Assembly (NCBI GenBank): GCA_013396915.1
Contig: VWZL01005123.1
Coordinates: forward strand, 63,965 to 127,964
DNA: 64,000 nt
Direction of reading: 5' to 3'
From: Stercorarius parasiticus
Lineage: Eukaryota > Chordata > Aves > Charadriiformes > Stercorariidae
Below are positions 35,136 to 46,800 of the stretch, piece after piece. The number at the start of each line of letters is the position of its first letter. Position 1 is the first letter of the stretch. A program made the position numbers and the translations under genes. Below the pieces are notes generated by a model. It worked only from the letters and a program-made list of their open reading frames with translations. It was not told the DNA's origin and searched no databases.

Positions 35136-37752
35136 TACATTCATAAGAGATTTAGGATGCTGGGTTCTGTGTCCTCCTAAAGTGAAGGCATTAAAAGCCA
35201 TATCTAATTTTCTCAGAAAAAAATTTAAGAGCTGTGGTATAGATTAATTTTTAATGAGGCGCCTCTCCTGTGAAGTTAGGTGTCTAAAATTCATAGGACT
35301 AAGTCAATAGCAGTATTTTATAACTCTGTGGCCAGTTGTGTATGGGAAAATACCTGGATTCCTGACTATGCTCTGTGGAACTACTTCTGGCTTTGTTTTT
35401 CTACTGAATGAATCCAGCTAATTTGCCAGGATTAATCTAGAATAGTATAGGATAATTTGGGATTAAATCCAGATTCCTTGCAGAAGTATGCTCTAGCTTC
35501 TAACTAAAAGAAGAAAATTTGAACAAAAATTTGATTAAAACCAATGGTGTAATTCATAAAGAAAAATTCTGACAGTGTTAAAGATTAATGAATATCTAAT
35601 TTGAAGAAAAGTAAAAGTAAAACAATGGGAGCATTAAAAAGGTAGAGGAGAAGGTGATAGATGAAGAGAAGTAGGCGAGAAAAACTAGATGTTGTCTATT
35701 GTGGACAAATATTGGTAGAATGTGATCATGGCCACCAAATCTTTTGACAACTCAGTGCCAGGAAATTATACAACTAAGCAGTAATCAATTAATTGGGGGT
35801 GGATAAATCAAGCAATTAATTGTATAAACACACAATTAATTAAGTGAGAAAATCATGTAGCTGCAGAGTCAATTAGTTTGTAAAACTCATTATAAGTAAA
35901 ATACACAGGCAATGGAGTGGAATTAAACAGGCAAAATTTAAGGATTAAAAATTAGCTGAGCAAATAAAATCAATAAGTGGACAATCAACAGAAGTAGTGA
36001 ATTAGTTAAGCATGATGAAAGGTAATTACATTATTAAAGAAGTCATCAATGAATCAATAAATTAATTCCCCAGAGAGTGATGTGATCAGTAAAGTAAGGA
36101 CAAGCACTCCAGTCATTACCAGTAGGCAGTCAACAAGACATGAGAACAGTTACCTGGAGAAGGTTTAGTGGGTGTTCTGGGTACCATCAGCAGTCTTAAT
36201 AAAGCAGACTCCAGAAATATACCTTTCTTACCATATTTGTTACTCCAGAACGCCATTTTGCTCTGTGTGAGGAATCGTATTTTATCTATGGAAAAGAATG
36301 CCTTTTAGAGGAAAAGCTGTAAGTAAAGCCCTAGTAACAACAATAGCTCTTTGCAAATCTAAAGGCATATAACCTACAACATCTCTTGTTTTGCAATAAA
36401 TATGGTTACTTGATGGTGAAATTACAATATGACAATTCTACTTAGTTAATAAGAAGCAATAATAAAGCTCAAGATTGTTTCAGGAATACTTGCTTTGAGT
36501 TTTCAGTCCTTTGTATTAAAAATTCAGTTTTGCTATTTCGACTAAGTAGTCACCCAGATGTCTTCTGTAACTATGATTGTAACCAGAAAAATCATAGTAA
36601 ACTGTTTTATGTAAGCTACTAAGACCATAGTTGCTTTTACTTTTCTACAACTATTTTAAGTCTATTTAAATATTAGTAACTTTTTACAAGACTGACCATA
36701 TCAACAAATAAATTACACATTTTGCATGAAAACTATTCTGCATTTTAGCTTTGTATAAAAGATATGCAAGATTTTGAAGTAAACTAAGTGAACCATAATG
36801 TTTATGATAGATTTAAGCATTAGAGGTTGCAAATGACTGGAAAGGGCTGTGTAAATTCCTTCATATACCTCTTCCAGTTAATTTAATTGCCCAACTTCCA
36901 AAAGTCATTTTCACTCTGCTCTAAATTGCCAATGGTACTGATTTGTGTGAAGATCTTGTAACAAACATTAATTGCACGATCTCACTTCTGTCCTCCTTTA
37001 TTTCCACTTGTAACCTAATTTTGGAATTGAAATACCATATTACAATATATTTCAGCACACAAAATTTCAAAGCTTGGAAATACCATTAACCAGGAATTAA
37101 TGCCAAAAGTATATGCCAAAAGTTTAAGTTTAGATATATTGCAAAAGGGTTGTAATATTCCTCAAAACAAGCATTGCAGACCTATGGAATTCAGATTAAT
37201 GGTTAAAATGAAAAATAATACAGCATCATTAGTGTGTGGAAATGTTAAGCTGAAGCATTCAAACAGTCTAATATTTGCCTTGCCATGATACCACAAGCAG
37301 CTGCTGGTCAGAAGAATATGTAAAATCTTCCAGGCTTTGCATGGGATCGGTACAGAACCACCACCTTGCTTCATGAATGTCAAAAAGCAAAGAAAATGTT
37401 AAAATGCTGCCTCTAAAGTACAAGGATGATGTCAGAATAAATAAACAGGAACGGACCTAATAGGAAAATTTCTGATAGATTTTCTGTTTCGGAGAGTTTA
37501 ATCAGAAAATACCTTTTTTTTGAGCCTAAAATGTTTGAGTTAAAGCACTTCAGGTTTACACTTTCCCTGAATACAGGAATAGATTTTTCGAGCTGCTCAA
37601 TATAGAGAAGGTCTGTGTTTCCTGTCCTACAGCAGTCCACCCAGCAGCTCTGTCCCCAGACCTCAAAAAAAAGAATGCTTAAGCTGCTTTGCCTATCAGG
37701 TAACCCAGCAGATCATGGCTCTGGAACAACCAATAGGAAACTGGAGTCTTAG

Positions 37753-37787
37753 AAATTAGAGTTAGAACCAAAATTAGAGTTAGAACC
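37753..37787. repeat. 17-base direct repeat, period 18
   Basis: 'aaattagagttagaacc' occurs at 37753-37769 and again at 37771-37787, separated by one base. Confidence 0.95.
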
Positions 37788-37919
37788 TGGTGAATCATGA
37801 GCATTGATATATCAAATACTTTCGCATTTGCAGTTACAAATCGGGTAGGCCAATGACAAATGTTATCTAATTCTTCTCCTGATATGAAGCAGCTAATACT
37901 TTTTCTAATGGGCATACTC

Positions 37920-38978
37920 TTTGCTGTCTGGATGACCAGGCCCAAAGAATTGTGGTGAATGGAATTAAATCCAGTCAGCGTCTGGGTCACAAGTGGTATT
38001 TCCCAGGGCTCAGCACTGGGGCCTGTTCTCTTTAATATCTTTCTCAACAATCTGGATGAGGGAATTGAGTGCACCCTCAGTAAGTTTGCAGACAAAACTA
38101 AGCTGGGCAGGAGTGTCGATCTCATTGAAGGTAGGAAGACTCTACAGAGGGATATAGACAGGCTAGATTGATAGGATGAGGCCAATGGTGTGAAGTTCAA
38201 CAAGGCCAAGTGCTGGGTCCTGCACTTGGGCCACAACAACCCCATGCAATGCTACAGGCTTGGGGAAGAATGGCTAGAAAGCTGCTTCGTGGAAAAGAAT
38301 TAGTGTTGCTCGACAGCTGGCTGAATATGAGTTAACAGTGTGCCCCGGTGGCCAAGAAGGCCAAGAGCATCCTGATCTGTATTAGAAATAGTGTGGCCAG
38401 CAGGATTAGGGAAGTGATTGGCCCCCTGTACGCGGCACTGGTGAGGCCCCATCTCAAATCCTGTGCTCAGTTTTGGGCCCCTCACTACAAGAAAAACATT
38501 GAGTTGCTGGAGCATGTTCAGAGAAAGGCAACAAAGCTGCTGAGGTGTCTAAAGCGTAAATCTTATGAGGAGCGGCTGATGGAACTGGGGTTATTTAGTC
38601 TAGAGAAAAGGAGGCTGAGGGGAGATCTTATTGCTCTCCACAACTACCTGAAAGGAGGGTGTAGTGAGGTGGGGGTCAGTCTCTTCTCACAAGTAGCAGA
38701 TGATAGGACAAGAGAAGATGTTCTCTAGTTGTGCCAGGGGAGGTTTAGTTTGGATATTAGGAAAAATGTCTTCACCGAAAGGGTTATCAAGTGTTAGAAT
38801 ATACTGCCCAGGGAAGTGATTGAATCACCATCCCTGGAGGTATTTAAAAGATGTGTAGATGTAGTGCTGAGCGACATGGTTTAGTGGTAACTTGGCAGTG
38901 CTAGGTTAACTGTTGGACTTTTTGATCTTAAAGGTATCTTAAAACAAAAACGATTTTATTATTCTATTCTGTGATTTT
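37920..38978 (+). mobile_element. CR1 LINE, 5'-truncated, + strand
   Basis: A + strand CR1 copy of about 1.05 kb. It begins at 'ctgtctggatgaccaggccc' and 'aaagaattgtggtgaatgga' in the reverse-transcriptase palm and goes through the catalytic-box region ('agtaagtttgcagac') and the ORF2 C-terminus. It ends with a degraded 3' UTR and remnants of the octamer tail ('attctattctgtgatttta'). Stops and frameshifts split the coding part. It is the copy that reaches furthest upstream in ORF2 among the moderately preserved ones. Confidence 0.94.
37959..38728 (+). pseudogene. CR1 ORF2 reverse-transcriptase palm and C-terminus, broken
   Basis: The first piece (37959-38171) reads '[20 protein letters not shown]' followed by '[18 protein letters not shown]'. 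The catalytic F/Y-A-D-D box is F-A-D-K here, so the second aspartate is lost. A stop then interrupts the frame. The second piece (38348-38728) reads '[20 protein letters not shown]', '[18 protein letters not shown]' and '[20 protein letters not shown]', then ends early at the sequence following 'DDRTRED'. Loss of a catalytic metal ligand plus stops makes this a dead reverse transcriptase fragment. Confidence 0.9.
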
Positions 38979-41078
38979 AACATAACATCAAATATATTTA
39001 AAACCCCTGTCTTGTGATCTCCTAAATGAGAATGTCCTGATTTGAGACCTCAAACAGTATGTGTGTGCTGCATGTAATTATTTTTTTCCTAAACTTTTCT
39101 GAAGTGTTTGTTTCATCATAATTATGATTTAGTACTATGCTTTAAATAGCAATAAGTATCTCCAGAGAGATGACTGAGTAGCAAGCCGTCCTATATATAA
39201 CTATGGAAATATATGTATGTGTATACCAATGGAAAACCTTTGGGTTATAATAGTGTCTTTCAAAACAGCTAACAAATTTATATAAATACTTGCTGCAAAA
39301 GTCCAAATAAGAATAGCTCAAAATTTCACTATAAACCACAGGGAATGGACCTAATATTTTAGCTGTCCATGGGCAATTTTAATGATAGAATCAGATTTAG
39401 TGGTTTGTAGAACTTCTCAGAGGATTTCAGTTGCATCAGTTGGAGTTTGGGATATTGAATTCCAATTTTTGTTCCACAATATTATTAAGTATGAATCACA
39501 AACAGCTTGAAAATTACTTGCAATATGTTTCAGTATACAGTTACTCCAAACAAGGATCGAGACATCAATAAAGGACAAAAAATTAAGTAAAAAACACTTG
39601 AATTCCCCCTTGGGTTTCACACATCACTCTGCTCTGGTGGCAGAATATCTTGTGCGTTATGTGCAACAGGAGTAATTCCTACATTTTAGACTAACTGTAA
39701 TATGCTACTATCTTTAGCATTTATTAATTCCAAACAAACAGTTATAGGGCAGAAAACAAACAAACAAACCAACAAAACACTCAGCATCATACTTTACTTG
39801 GCATATATAATTCAGCATATATATTACTTTACTTCTAAAGATGGAATATTTTGAAAATAATTCAAGTTAATAACTTCAGAGCTATTCATTCTGTCAGTTA
39901 CCTATGCAGTCTATCCAGTTCCTGGATTCTTCTTCCAGTCAATGAGGAGGGCTAATGAGGACTTAGGTCCATGATGGGGCTATACTCTGCTCATGCTATA
40001 ACCTGAATCATTTATACAATGTAAAAAGTCAGCAAATGTAAAAATTGTTCTGAACTGACAATACTATTTATATATGCACTTAGTATTACCTATCTAAGAG
40101 AACAAAGCAAAAATGATGCATTGAGAGATATAACATGACAAAGATTTTGAAAGAAGATTGGTTTCTATGGATTCACTTGTCTCCTCGTATATACTCATAT
40201 ATACATAGATGTATATATGTAAAATTATGAGTGTAGATAGGTACTTAGAAACTGACAATTTCCCCTCTCAAGAAGTACACTATGCCACCAAACAGGAAAT
40301 TTATCACCAGAGGCGGTACTCTCAGCTTTTATAAGCTGTCCTAACTCTCTTAGCAGACTTTCTACTGATGTAAGCCAGCACTGTCAATAAGACACTGAGA
40401 CATCATATGTGGAGTTTTTGCCTCTGTGTTTTGCTTTATGAATGAAGATATTGTAACCTTTATATATTACATTACATAAACTTATATTTATTCATTTTAA
40501 CTGCAATACATAGTTGATTGAGGTATAAAAGATAAAAAATATTTTTAAATAATGACACAAATCTGTATATAATTTTTAAAAATTAATAAAGAACTTATAG
40601 ACATATTCATTTTTTTCCCTTATATTAGCGCAATAGAAGGAGTACACTAATTAGCTTCATTATTCAGGTTTTGGTTTGTTCCATTTGCATTCTGTTATCA
40701 AGGTAATTAAAGATGACTAATTTTGTTGGATGGAATGCTATCCTTTTCATTAAGTGGAAACTCCACCAGTTGGAGAGGTTAAATTGGTTTTATTAGTGCT
40801 TTCTGATGTATTAATTTATTTTATGTTTTCAGACTGGATTCTGTCAGAGTATTTAGACACCACTCCAGTACTATACATCAGCATGTGAATGTTCAAAGTT
40901 GCTGTGGACCAATACTAAGAAAGATAACTTTTGTCACATATTTATAATATGTTTGGCTTGCTGCAGTCTAAAAATAGGATTTATTTGTTTAACACAGCTT
41001 ACTACTATATAGTAAAGAAATTTTTACTTTTAAGAATATATTTGAGAAAACCTTAACAGCATCTTCAAAAGGGGCATG
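38979..41078. other. Unique A+T-rich DNA
   Basis: About 2.1 kb, no gene supported. It contains an AAAC-type simple repeat at 39753-39779 and alternating TA-rich sequence near 40190-40225. Frames up to 67 codons look accidental. Confidence 0.5.
39753..39779. repeat. (AAAC)n simple repeat
   Basis: About six AAAC/AACA units with one C substitution. Confidence 0.9.
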
Positions 41079-42067
41079 AAAGAAGATCCAGGGAACTAGA
41101 CATGATCCACTAAATCTCAATCTTGAGGAAAATAATGGAATAAATCCTCCTAAATGATTTGTATTGGTATATGAAGGAAGAGAAAGTGATTAAGAACAGC
41201 CAGCATGGATTTCCTAAAGGCAGCTTGCTTCTAACCAACCTAATGACCTTCTACAAAGAGACAACTGTCCATGCAGACGAGGAAAGAGTAGCAGATGTTG
41301 TGTGCCTTGACCTGATCTCCCATATTATCTTTACAGCCAGTGAGATACCGTCTAGGAAGGTTGAATATCATATGCATTACAAATGGGCTGAAATATTGGG
41401 CTTAAAGGCTTGAGGTCAATGATATAAAGTCCAGATTGTGGCCAGTTATTAGTGGCGTTCCTCAGAGGTCAAGACTGAGACCAACATTGTTTAAAGTTTT
41501 TAATAAAGACCCAGATGGTGAGACAGAGTGCACCCTCAACAAGTTTTGGGGATGATATCAAACTGAGTATGGAGTGGGGATGTGGGAGGAAGAGTGACTG
41601 ACATTCTGTAGGGCAGAGCTGCTGCAGAGCAACCTCAGCCCTGGAAAAACGGGCTGATAGAAACCTCCTGAAGTTCAACAAAGACAGATGGAAACTTCTG
41701 CATCTGGTTTGAAATAATCACATGTAACATTGTAGGCTGGGCCCTGTTTGGAGTCAGAGCAGCTCTACAAGATTCACAAAGACCTTTGCAGGACTTGAAG
41801 GTCACAGTAAAGAAGAAACTGAATGTCAGCAGCATCCAGAGTGCTGTTCTTAGTTTAGAGCTCCCAATACAAGAAAGTCACTGTCAAACCACACTGTGAC
41901 AATTGGGACTGGAGCACATGTTGTACAAGGAGAGGCAGAGATAAATGACTTTTGTTCATGAGGTCAATGAAACCTGACAGTGGCGCAGGGACTCAGAAAG
42001 GTGGTTTCTCTGAGATGGCTAAACCTTCCAGGTCCCTTCTAAATTCACTCATTCCATGATTCTATGT
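41079..42067 (+). mobile_element. Older CR1 LINE, 5'-truncated, + strand
   Basis: A + strand CR1 copy of about 1 kb, more diverged than its neighbours. It starts at 'gaaagaagatccagggaact' upstream of the palm, with 'atggaataaatcctcctaaa' and 'gaacagccagcatggatttc'. It passes 'gttgtgtgccttgacctgat', where the first catalytic aspartate is encoded (VxLDL), then 'gagtgcaccctcaacaagtt' near the catalytic box. It ends with 'ccttccaggtcccttctaaa' and an octamer remnant 'attccatgattctatgttg'. Internal deletions shorten it, since a copy starting this far upstream should exceed 1.5 kb. An 84-codon open frame (41159-41413) covers the first part. Confidence 0.88.
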
Positions 42068-42477
42068 TGTCCACGATTTTTTAATAAACTTGGCTCCAAC
42101 ATAGAGCACAGACAGTGAAATATTATTTTAAAGAGCTGGACAAATGAAAGAACAAGTGGACTGTCACTGAATAAACAGCTCCTTCTTATCTATCAACTTT
42201 TTTTTTTTGCAAATGTTTACTTGAAAGTTAATAATCAGTGCAGCATTTTCTGTCCTTAGACAGGTATTATTTTCATGTTTTAAATAGTTGCTATTGAAAC
42301 ACAAAGCATAAAAAAGAGCATGTGACTATTCACACAGCCATTATTATAAATATTCCAGTAGCTTGAGTCTAACACTAAAAATATTCAAATTCTTGAGTGA
42401 TAAGTTGTTTTCAAGAATCTGCATAGTTGCAATTTGCCAGTCCATTGGGTTTTCTTTCTCTTTTTCCTGTTCCCCCT
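42068..42477. other. Unique spacer before the LTR pair
   Basis: About 400 bases of A+T-rich DNA without recognised features. Confidence 0.55.
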
Positions 42478-42996
42478 TGTCCTGGTTTCAACTGGGATAG
42501 AGTTAATTTTCTTTCTAGTAGCTGCTGTGTTTCGGATTTAGTATGAGAATAATGTTGATAATGTATATAGTTTTAGTTGTTGCTAAGAAATGCTTATAAC
42601 AAGTCAAGGATTTTTTCATCTTTTCATAGAAGCTGAGAGGGAGCATAAACAGAACTGTTGGCTAAAGAAATATCCCATACCATAGACATCATGCTCAGTA
42701 TATAAATGGAAGTTGGCCAGGGGGCAGGAATCCACAATCGCTGCTCAGGACAGGCTGAGCAAGTGATCATCGGTTGGTGAACAATTGTATTGCATCACTT
42801 ATTTTGTATATTCTTTCACCATTCTTCTTCTTCTTCTTTTCTCTTCCATTACTGTTCTATTGAACTGTCTTTATCTCATCCCACAAGTTGGTTGTTTTTT
42901 TCCTTTTTCTTCCTCTTCTCTCTATCCTGCTGGAGGTGGGGGGAGTGAGTGAATGGCTGTGTGGTCCTGGTTCCTGGCTGGGGTTAAACCATGACA
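42478..42996 (+). mobile_element. Solo LTR of an avian endogenous retrovirus, + strand
   Basis: A 519-base element bounded by TG...CA: 'tgtcctggtttcaactggga' at the left and 'ggggttaaaccatgaca' at the right. The start 'tgtcctggtttcagctggga' and end 'ggggttaaaccacgaca' are the ends I recall for widespread ERV LTRs of non-galliform birds. It contains a TATA box 'tatataaat' at 42699-42707 preceded by 'atatcccataccatagacat', and a TTC-repeat pyrimidine region downstream. Five-base flanks 'cccct' (42473-42477) and 'cacct' (42997-43001) could be a target-site duplication with one mismatch, which would suit a class III (ERVL-like) element. No gag, pol or env sequence adjoins it. Confidence 0.88.
42699..42707 (+). 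promoter_or_regulatory. LTR TATA box
   Basis: 'tatataaat' located about 222 bases into the LTR, a usual place for the U3 promoter of this kind of element. Activity is unknown. Confidence 0.6.
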
Positions 42997-43115
42997 CACC
43001 TTCCACAGGTATTTACAGAATACCATTGTAATAGTTCGGAAAGAACTGTTAGCAGGATATTCTTTGCAGTCACCTTTGTAGCTATTCTTCACCAGCAACA
43101 GTTACATCATGATAT
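42997..43115. other. Spacer between the two inverted LTRs
   Basis: About 119 bases of unrelated DNA separating the 3' ends of the two LTRs. Confidence 0.6.
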
Positions 43116-43652
43116 TGTCATTTAACCCCAAACAGCAGCTGGAAGCACACAGCCACTTGCTTACTCCCCCCAGTTTAGACTGGGGACGGAATCAGAAGAG
43201 TAAAAGGTAGAGCAAGAGCTGCACGTGCAAGCAAAGCAAAACGAGAAATTCATTCACTGTTTCCCATCCGCAGGCAGGTGTTCAGCCATTTCCAGGAAAG
43301 CAGGGCTCCATCATGTGTAACAATTACTTGGGGAGACAAACGCTATCACTTCAAACATCCCCCCCTTCCCTCATCTTTCCCAGCTTTATATACGGAGCAT
43401 GACATCATATGACATGGAATATTTCTTTGGTCAGTTGCGGTCAGCTGTCTCGCCTCTCTCTCCTCTCAATTTCTTGTACCCCCTCCTGCCCACCCAGTCT
43501 ACTCTCTGGCAGGGTGGTATGAGGAGCAGAAAAGGCCTTGATTGCTTAGCCAGTATGCTATCACGCTATTCCCATCCTAAATTCAAAACACAGAACTACC
43601 CCAGGGGCTAACAAAAAAAAATTAACTCCGTTCCAGCTGAAACCATGATACA
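43116..43652 (-). mobile_element. Solo LTR of a related avian ERV, - strand
   Basis: About 537 bases, recognisable when read on the - strand. It begins near 43652 with 'tcatggtttcagctggaacg', has the U3 block 'atattccatgtcatatgatg' and a TATA box 'tatataaa' (plus-strand 43385-43392), and ends with 'tttggggttaaatgaca' at 43116. The terminal and TATA-proximal blocks match the 42478-42996 LTR, but the middle sections differ, so these are related subfamilies rather than the two LTRs of one provirus. A six-base 'catgat' lies at 43108-43113 and again at 43651-43656, which could be a target-site duplication if the ends are one or two bases off. A 70-codon frame at 43399-43611 is accidental. Confidence 0.82.
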
Positions 43653-46388
43653 TGATCATGTGAAAAATTAAACATAAAAAATTAGTGTGCTATATCATTT
43701 TGGCAAGAGAAATCCTTAAGTGCACTGAGGTTCAACATCCACACAAATATGTAGAAGGCACTATAAGATTCAATGTACATGATGATACTCGCCCTTCACC
43801 TATCTTTTGAAAAGTATATTCCCATGTTTTTACCCTCATAGGGCATAGGTTGATGAAAAAGAGTTTGTCTGCCTTTCCCACACCTTTTTTGCTAAACCCA
43901 CACATGATCAATCACTGGTCTCTTCCACCACCTTGTTTACTTGCAGCCATTTAGAAGGGACGCAAAAGCATGTTTCAGTGTCTTCTTTCACTGCACAGTT
44001 AGACTGTTACCTACATCTATACCACAAAGAGCTCTGAAGGAGACTGCTTGCTAATAAATTTCACTTCCACCTGCCTCTTATTAATAAGGAACCACTGGTG
44101 AATTCTCAGAGACCCTTACAAGGTGATCACTTAATTTGGAATTGAGGAATTTACTCTACACTAATTCAATTTCCTGTGCTGAATGACAATTCTCAGTTTT
44201 CTTTTTTTTTTTTTTAATCCATATTGCACAATGTTATTTAACTACATAATTTTTTCCCCTCTTGAGCATAGCTTTGTAATAAGTTTGAAGTGTAGTTACG
44301 GGCTCATCTCAGTTATGAGAAAAATACCTTTCACAGTGTAATTATTTCACATTTAAAGTCCAACCATTTGGATTATGTCCCAAAGTACTCAAGTCCTATT
44401 TCTTGTTTAAAGTGTGCAACTAGACTGTAGAATGTATTAACTCTGTATCATCTGTTATTGATTTGTGGGAGGCAATAGGAGAGCAAATCATTACATTTCA
44501 TTACAAAAAATACAGGAAATTAGTCATAATATTAGGACACGCAAACAGCAACGCCAAACTTCAAAATTTATCTTACAGTCCTGTAGTAGTCTCTGTCCAA
44601 AGTAATCTTTTCATGACTGTTTCCAAAGAAATGAATACAGTGTAAGTAATGAACATCACACTTTAAAACTTTAAAACACCAAACTTTAAAATCTTAGGTT
44701 AGGCATTGTAAATGAGAACAAGCCAAACCGTATAATAGAAGAACATGGATGGACGTTCTTCCTCTTCATAACGTTGGCTATTATGGGATGATGTGACAAG
44801 CTGCAAACTGGGTTCCACAGCATCGTCAAATGCTGTCCTACCTCAATTTTATAACAAATATTTCTGCTGAAACACAGGTCAAAGCATCTATATACTGTCT
44901 TGTATGTACCTGTTTGCTTAAAATTTTTTGTCATTGCAAATATATCAGAAATACACACATAACTCACATACTCACAATAATCCAACTATACATACACTCT
45001 TCAGTAACTGCCCATGACTTGTACATACTTTTATGTTATTTGTCAGATACACAAACTATTTAAATTCTACTGGGATGACTGGAGAAGAATGTTACTGAAA
45101 CATAAATAGAGGACTAGGGGTGTGAAGAAGAAAAAGAGCCCCAGGAAAAAAGAATAAGTGAATAAGAATAAAAATCTTAGTTGTGTTGAAGCAGTGAACT
45201 TTATCAACTTCTTTTTTCTTCAGAAACAAGAAAAATCATGTAAGACAAACACTAATGCCTTTGAAAACATAGGTATATGGGTCTTAATTGGAGACAATGA
45301 AAGAGAATGGGACATTGAGAAAACTGAAGTGTGAGAGGTTTGTATCACTTCTCCTGTTGTTGTGACTGAATTGCAAGTGTCCACAGAGAATTATCTCATT
45401 AGAAAATGCTTGAAGAATAGTCTGAAACTGGAGTTAAAGTCAGGCTTAAGAAGATAATTGTCCTATTGAAAAATATCTCTACTAACCGAGGTCTCTTCCT
45501 ACTCACCTACACTTCTTTGTTGAAAACTACAAAAGGTTTAAGGAAGAGAAAGCATTAACTAATTTGTTGACATTTATTGCCATTTCAAGCAACCCATTGT
45601 AGATGGAGAAGAATAAAGCATAATTAAGGCATGATGAACAACATAAAAGGCGCTCTTGTTTTCTCTTCTGGGCATTTATCCTCTGTTATAACAGACAATG
45701 ATGTGTACTTTTACATTAAGTAGAAATTCTGCCTTTTCTCCACTTAATAATAGTTGATTTCAAAACTGTGAACATTCTTTGTATCTTAGTTCCTCATTTT
45801 GCCAAATACAAGTAGATCATGAAACCAGTCCAGAAAATTTCAAATAATAACCACGTCAACTAGATTTGATGGCATGGCTCTTGACCTGTCACATAATGGT
45901 TTCATTAAGCTGAAAGTGGGAGTAATGAATTAAACGTTTATTTTAGGTATTTGAAAGAAAAATCTGTATTACCTACCTCTTGAAAATTGTCACTGTTGAT
46001 TTAATAGGGTTTTGTCTGTGAAGGTGTTTGATTTGTTTACTAAGCCAGAAATCAATACTCTTCAATCTAATTATATACTTATACATCTCTGACAATAGTA
46101 AGACTCTGCTTCCTTGTAAAATATTTAATCAGATACACAATATGGCTAGAAAGTGTTCAGTCTTAATGGGCTAGTTATAGATACAGCTGTCTAATATTTA
46201 TAAACTCCTAAACCAGTTAACATTTTTATTTTGGTATTTTAAAGTTATGTCTGTTATTACAATATTTATTCAAACATTACTGTCATGCTCATCTAAATTT
46301 ACTCTGACTACAGAAAACACATTGCTTATAAGTGTTTGGGGAGATTAAAAATAACTTTAGTAATGAGAAAGGTTAAATACATATAGGT
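43653..46388. other. Unique A+T-rich DNA
   Basis: About 2.7 kb with no supported gene, RNA or mobile element. A T tract occurs near 44202-44216. Frames of 77-99 codons at 44686-45063 overlap on opposite strands and have no recognisable family. Confidence 0.5.
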
Positions 46389-46552
46389 TGTGGTGGGTTA
46401 ACCTTAGCTGGCTGCCAGGTGCCCACCAAGCTGCTCTCTCACTCCCCCCTCCTCAGTAGGCAGGGGACAAAATAAGATGGAAAGCTCATTGATTGAGATC
46501 ACTCACCAATTACTGTCAGAGTCAAAATAGACTTGATGTGGGGAAGATTAAT

Positions 46553-46597
46553 NNNNNNNNNNNNNNNNNNNNNNNNNNNNNNNNNNNNNNNNNNNNN
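46553..46597. other. 45-N assembly gap inside the LTR
   Basis: A run of undetermined bases. Frames reported across it translate to unknown residues and are meaningless. The true number of missing bases is probably larger, because related LTR copies have an A+T-rich stretch of greater length there. Confidence 0.9.
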
Positions 46598-46800
46598 AAT
46601 AACCCCACAAACCACCGTCACTCTACCCCCACTCTTTTTCTTCTTAGGTTCAACTTCACTCCTTCGTTCTCAACTATTCTACCTCCTATCCACCCTGGCG
46701 AAGTGGCACAGTGGGACAGGGAATGAGGGCTGTGGTCAGTTCATAACACTTTGTCTCTGCTGCACCTTTCTCTTCACACTGCTTCCCTGTAGTTGAGCAC

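Larger units (their letters stand above)
34441..37919. other. Unique DNA with simple repeats and an AATTA-rich cluster
   Basis: No gene supported. It holds a 50-base homopurine tract (35086-35135), an AATTA-rich cluster at 35790-36070, and an 18-base-period duplication (37753-37787). A 121-codon - strand frame at 34836-35201 is translated through the purine tract and is low-complexity. Nothing else was recognised. Confidence 0.5.

Noticed and set aside
34836..35201. 121-codon open frame on the - strand with a Phe/Pro-rich hydrophobic segment
   Set aside because: The hydrophobic run is the translation of the homopurine tract's complement, not a real membrane helix.
37679..38245. 188-codon - strand frame
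   Set aside because: Antisense to the + strand CR1 at 37920-38978; the true coding strand is +.
42478..43652. The two LTRs as the paired ends of one provirus
   Set aside because: They are in opposite orientation, differ in internal sequence, and enclose only 119 bases with no retroviral coding sequence.
46493..46796. Frames spanning the N gap
   Set aside because: They include a run of unknown residues, so their continuity is an artefact.
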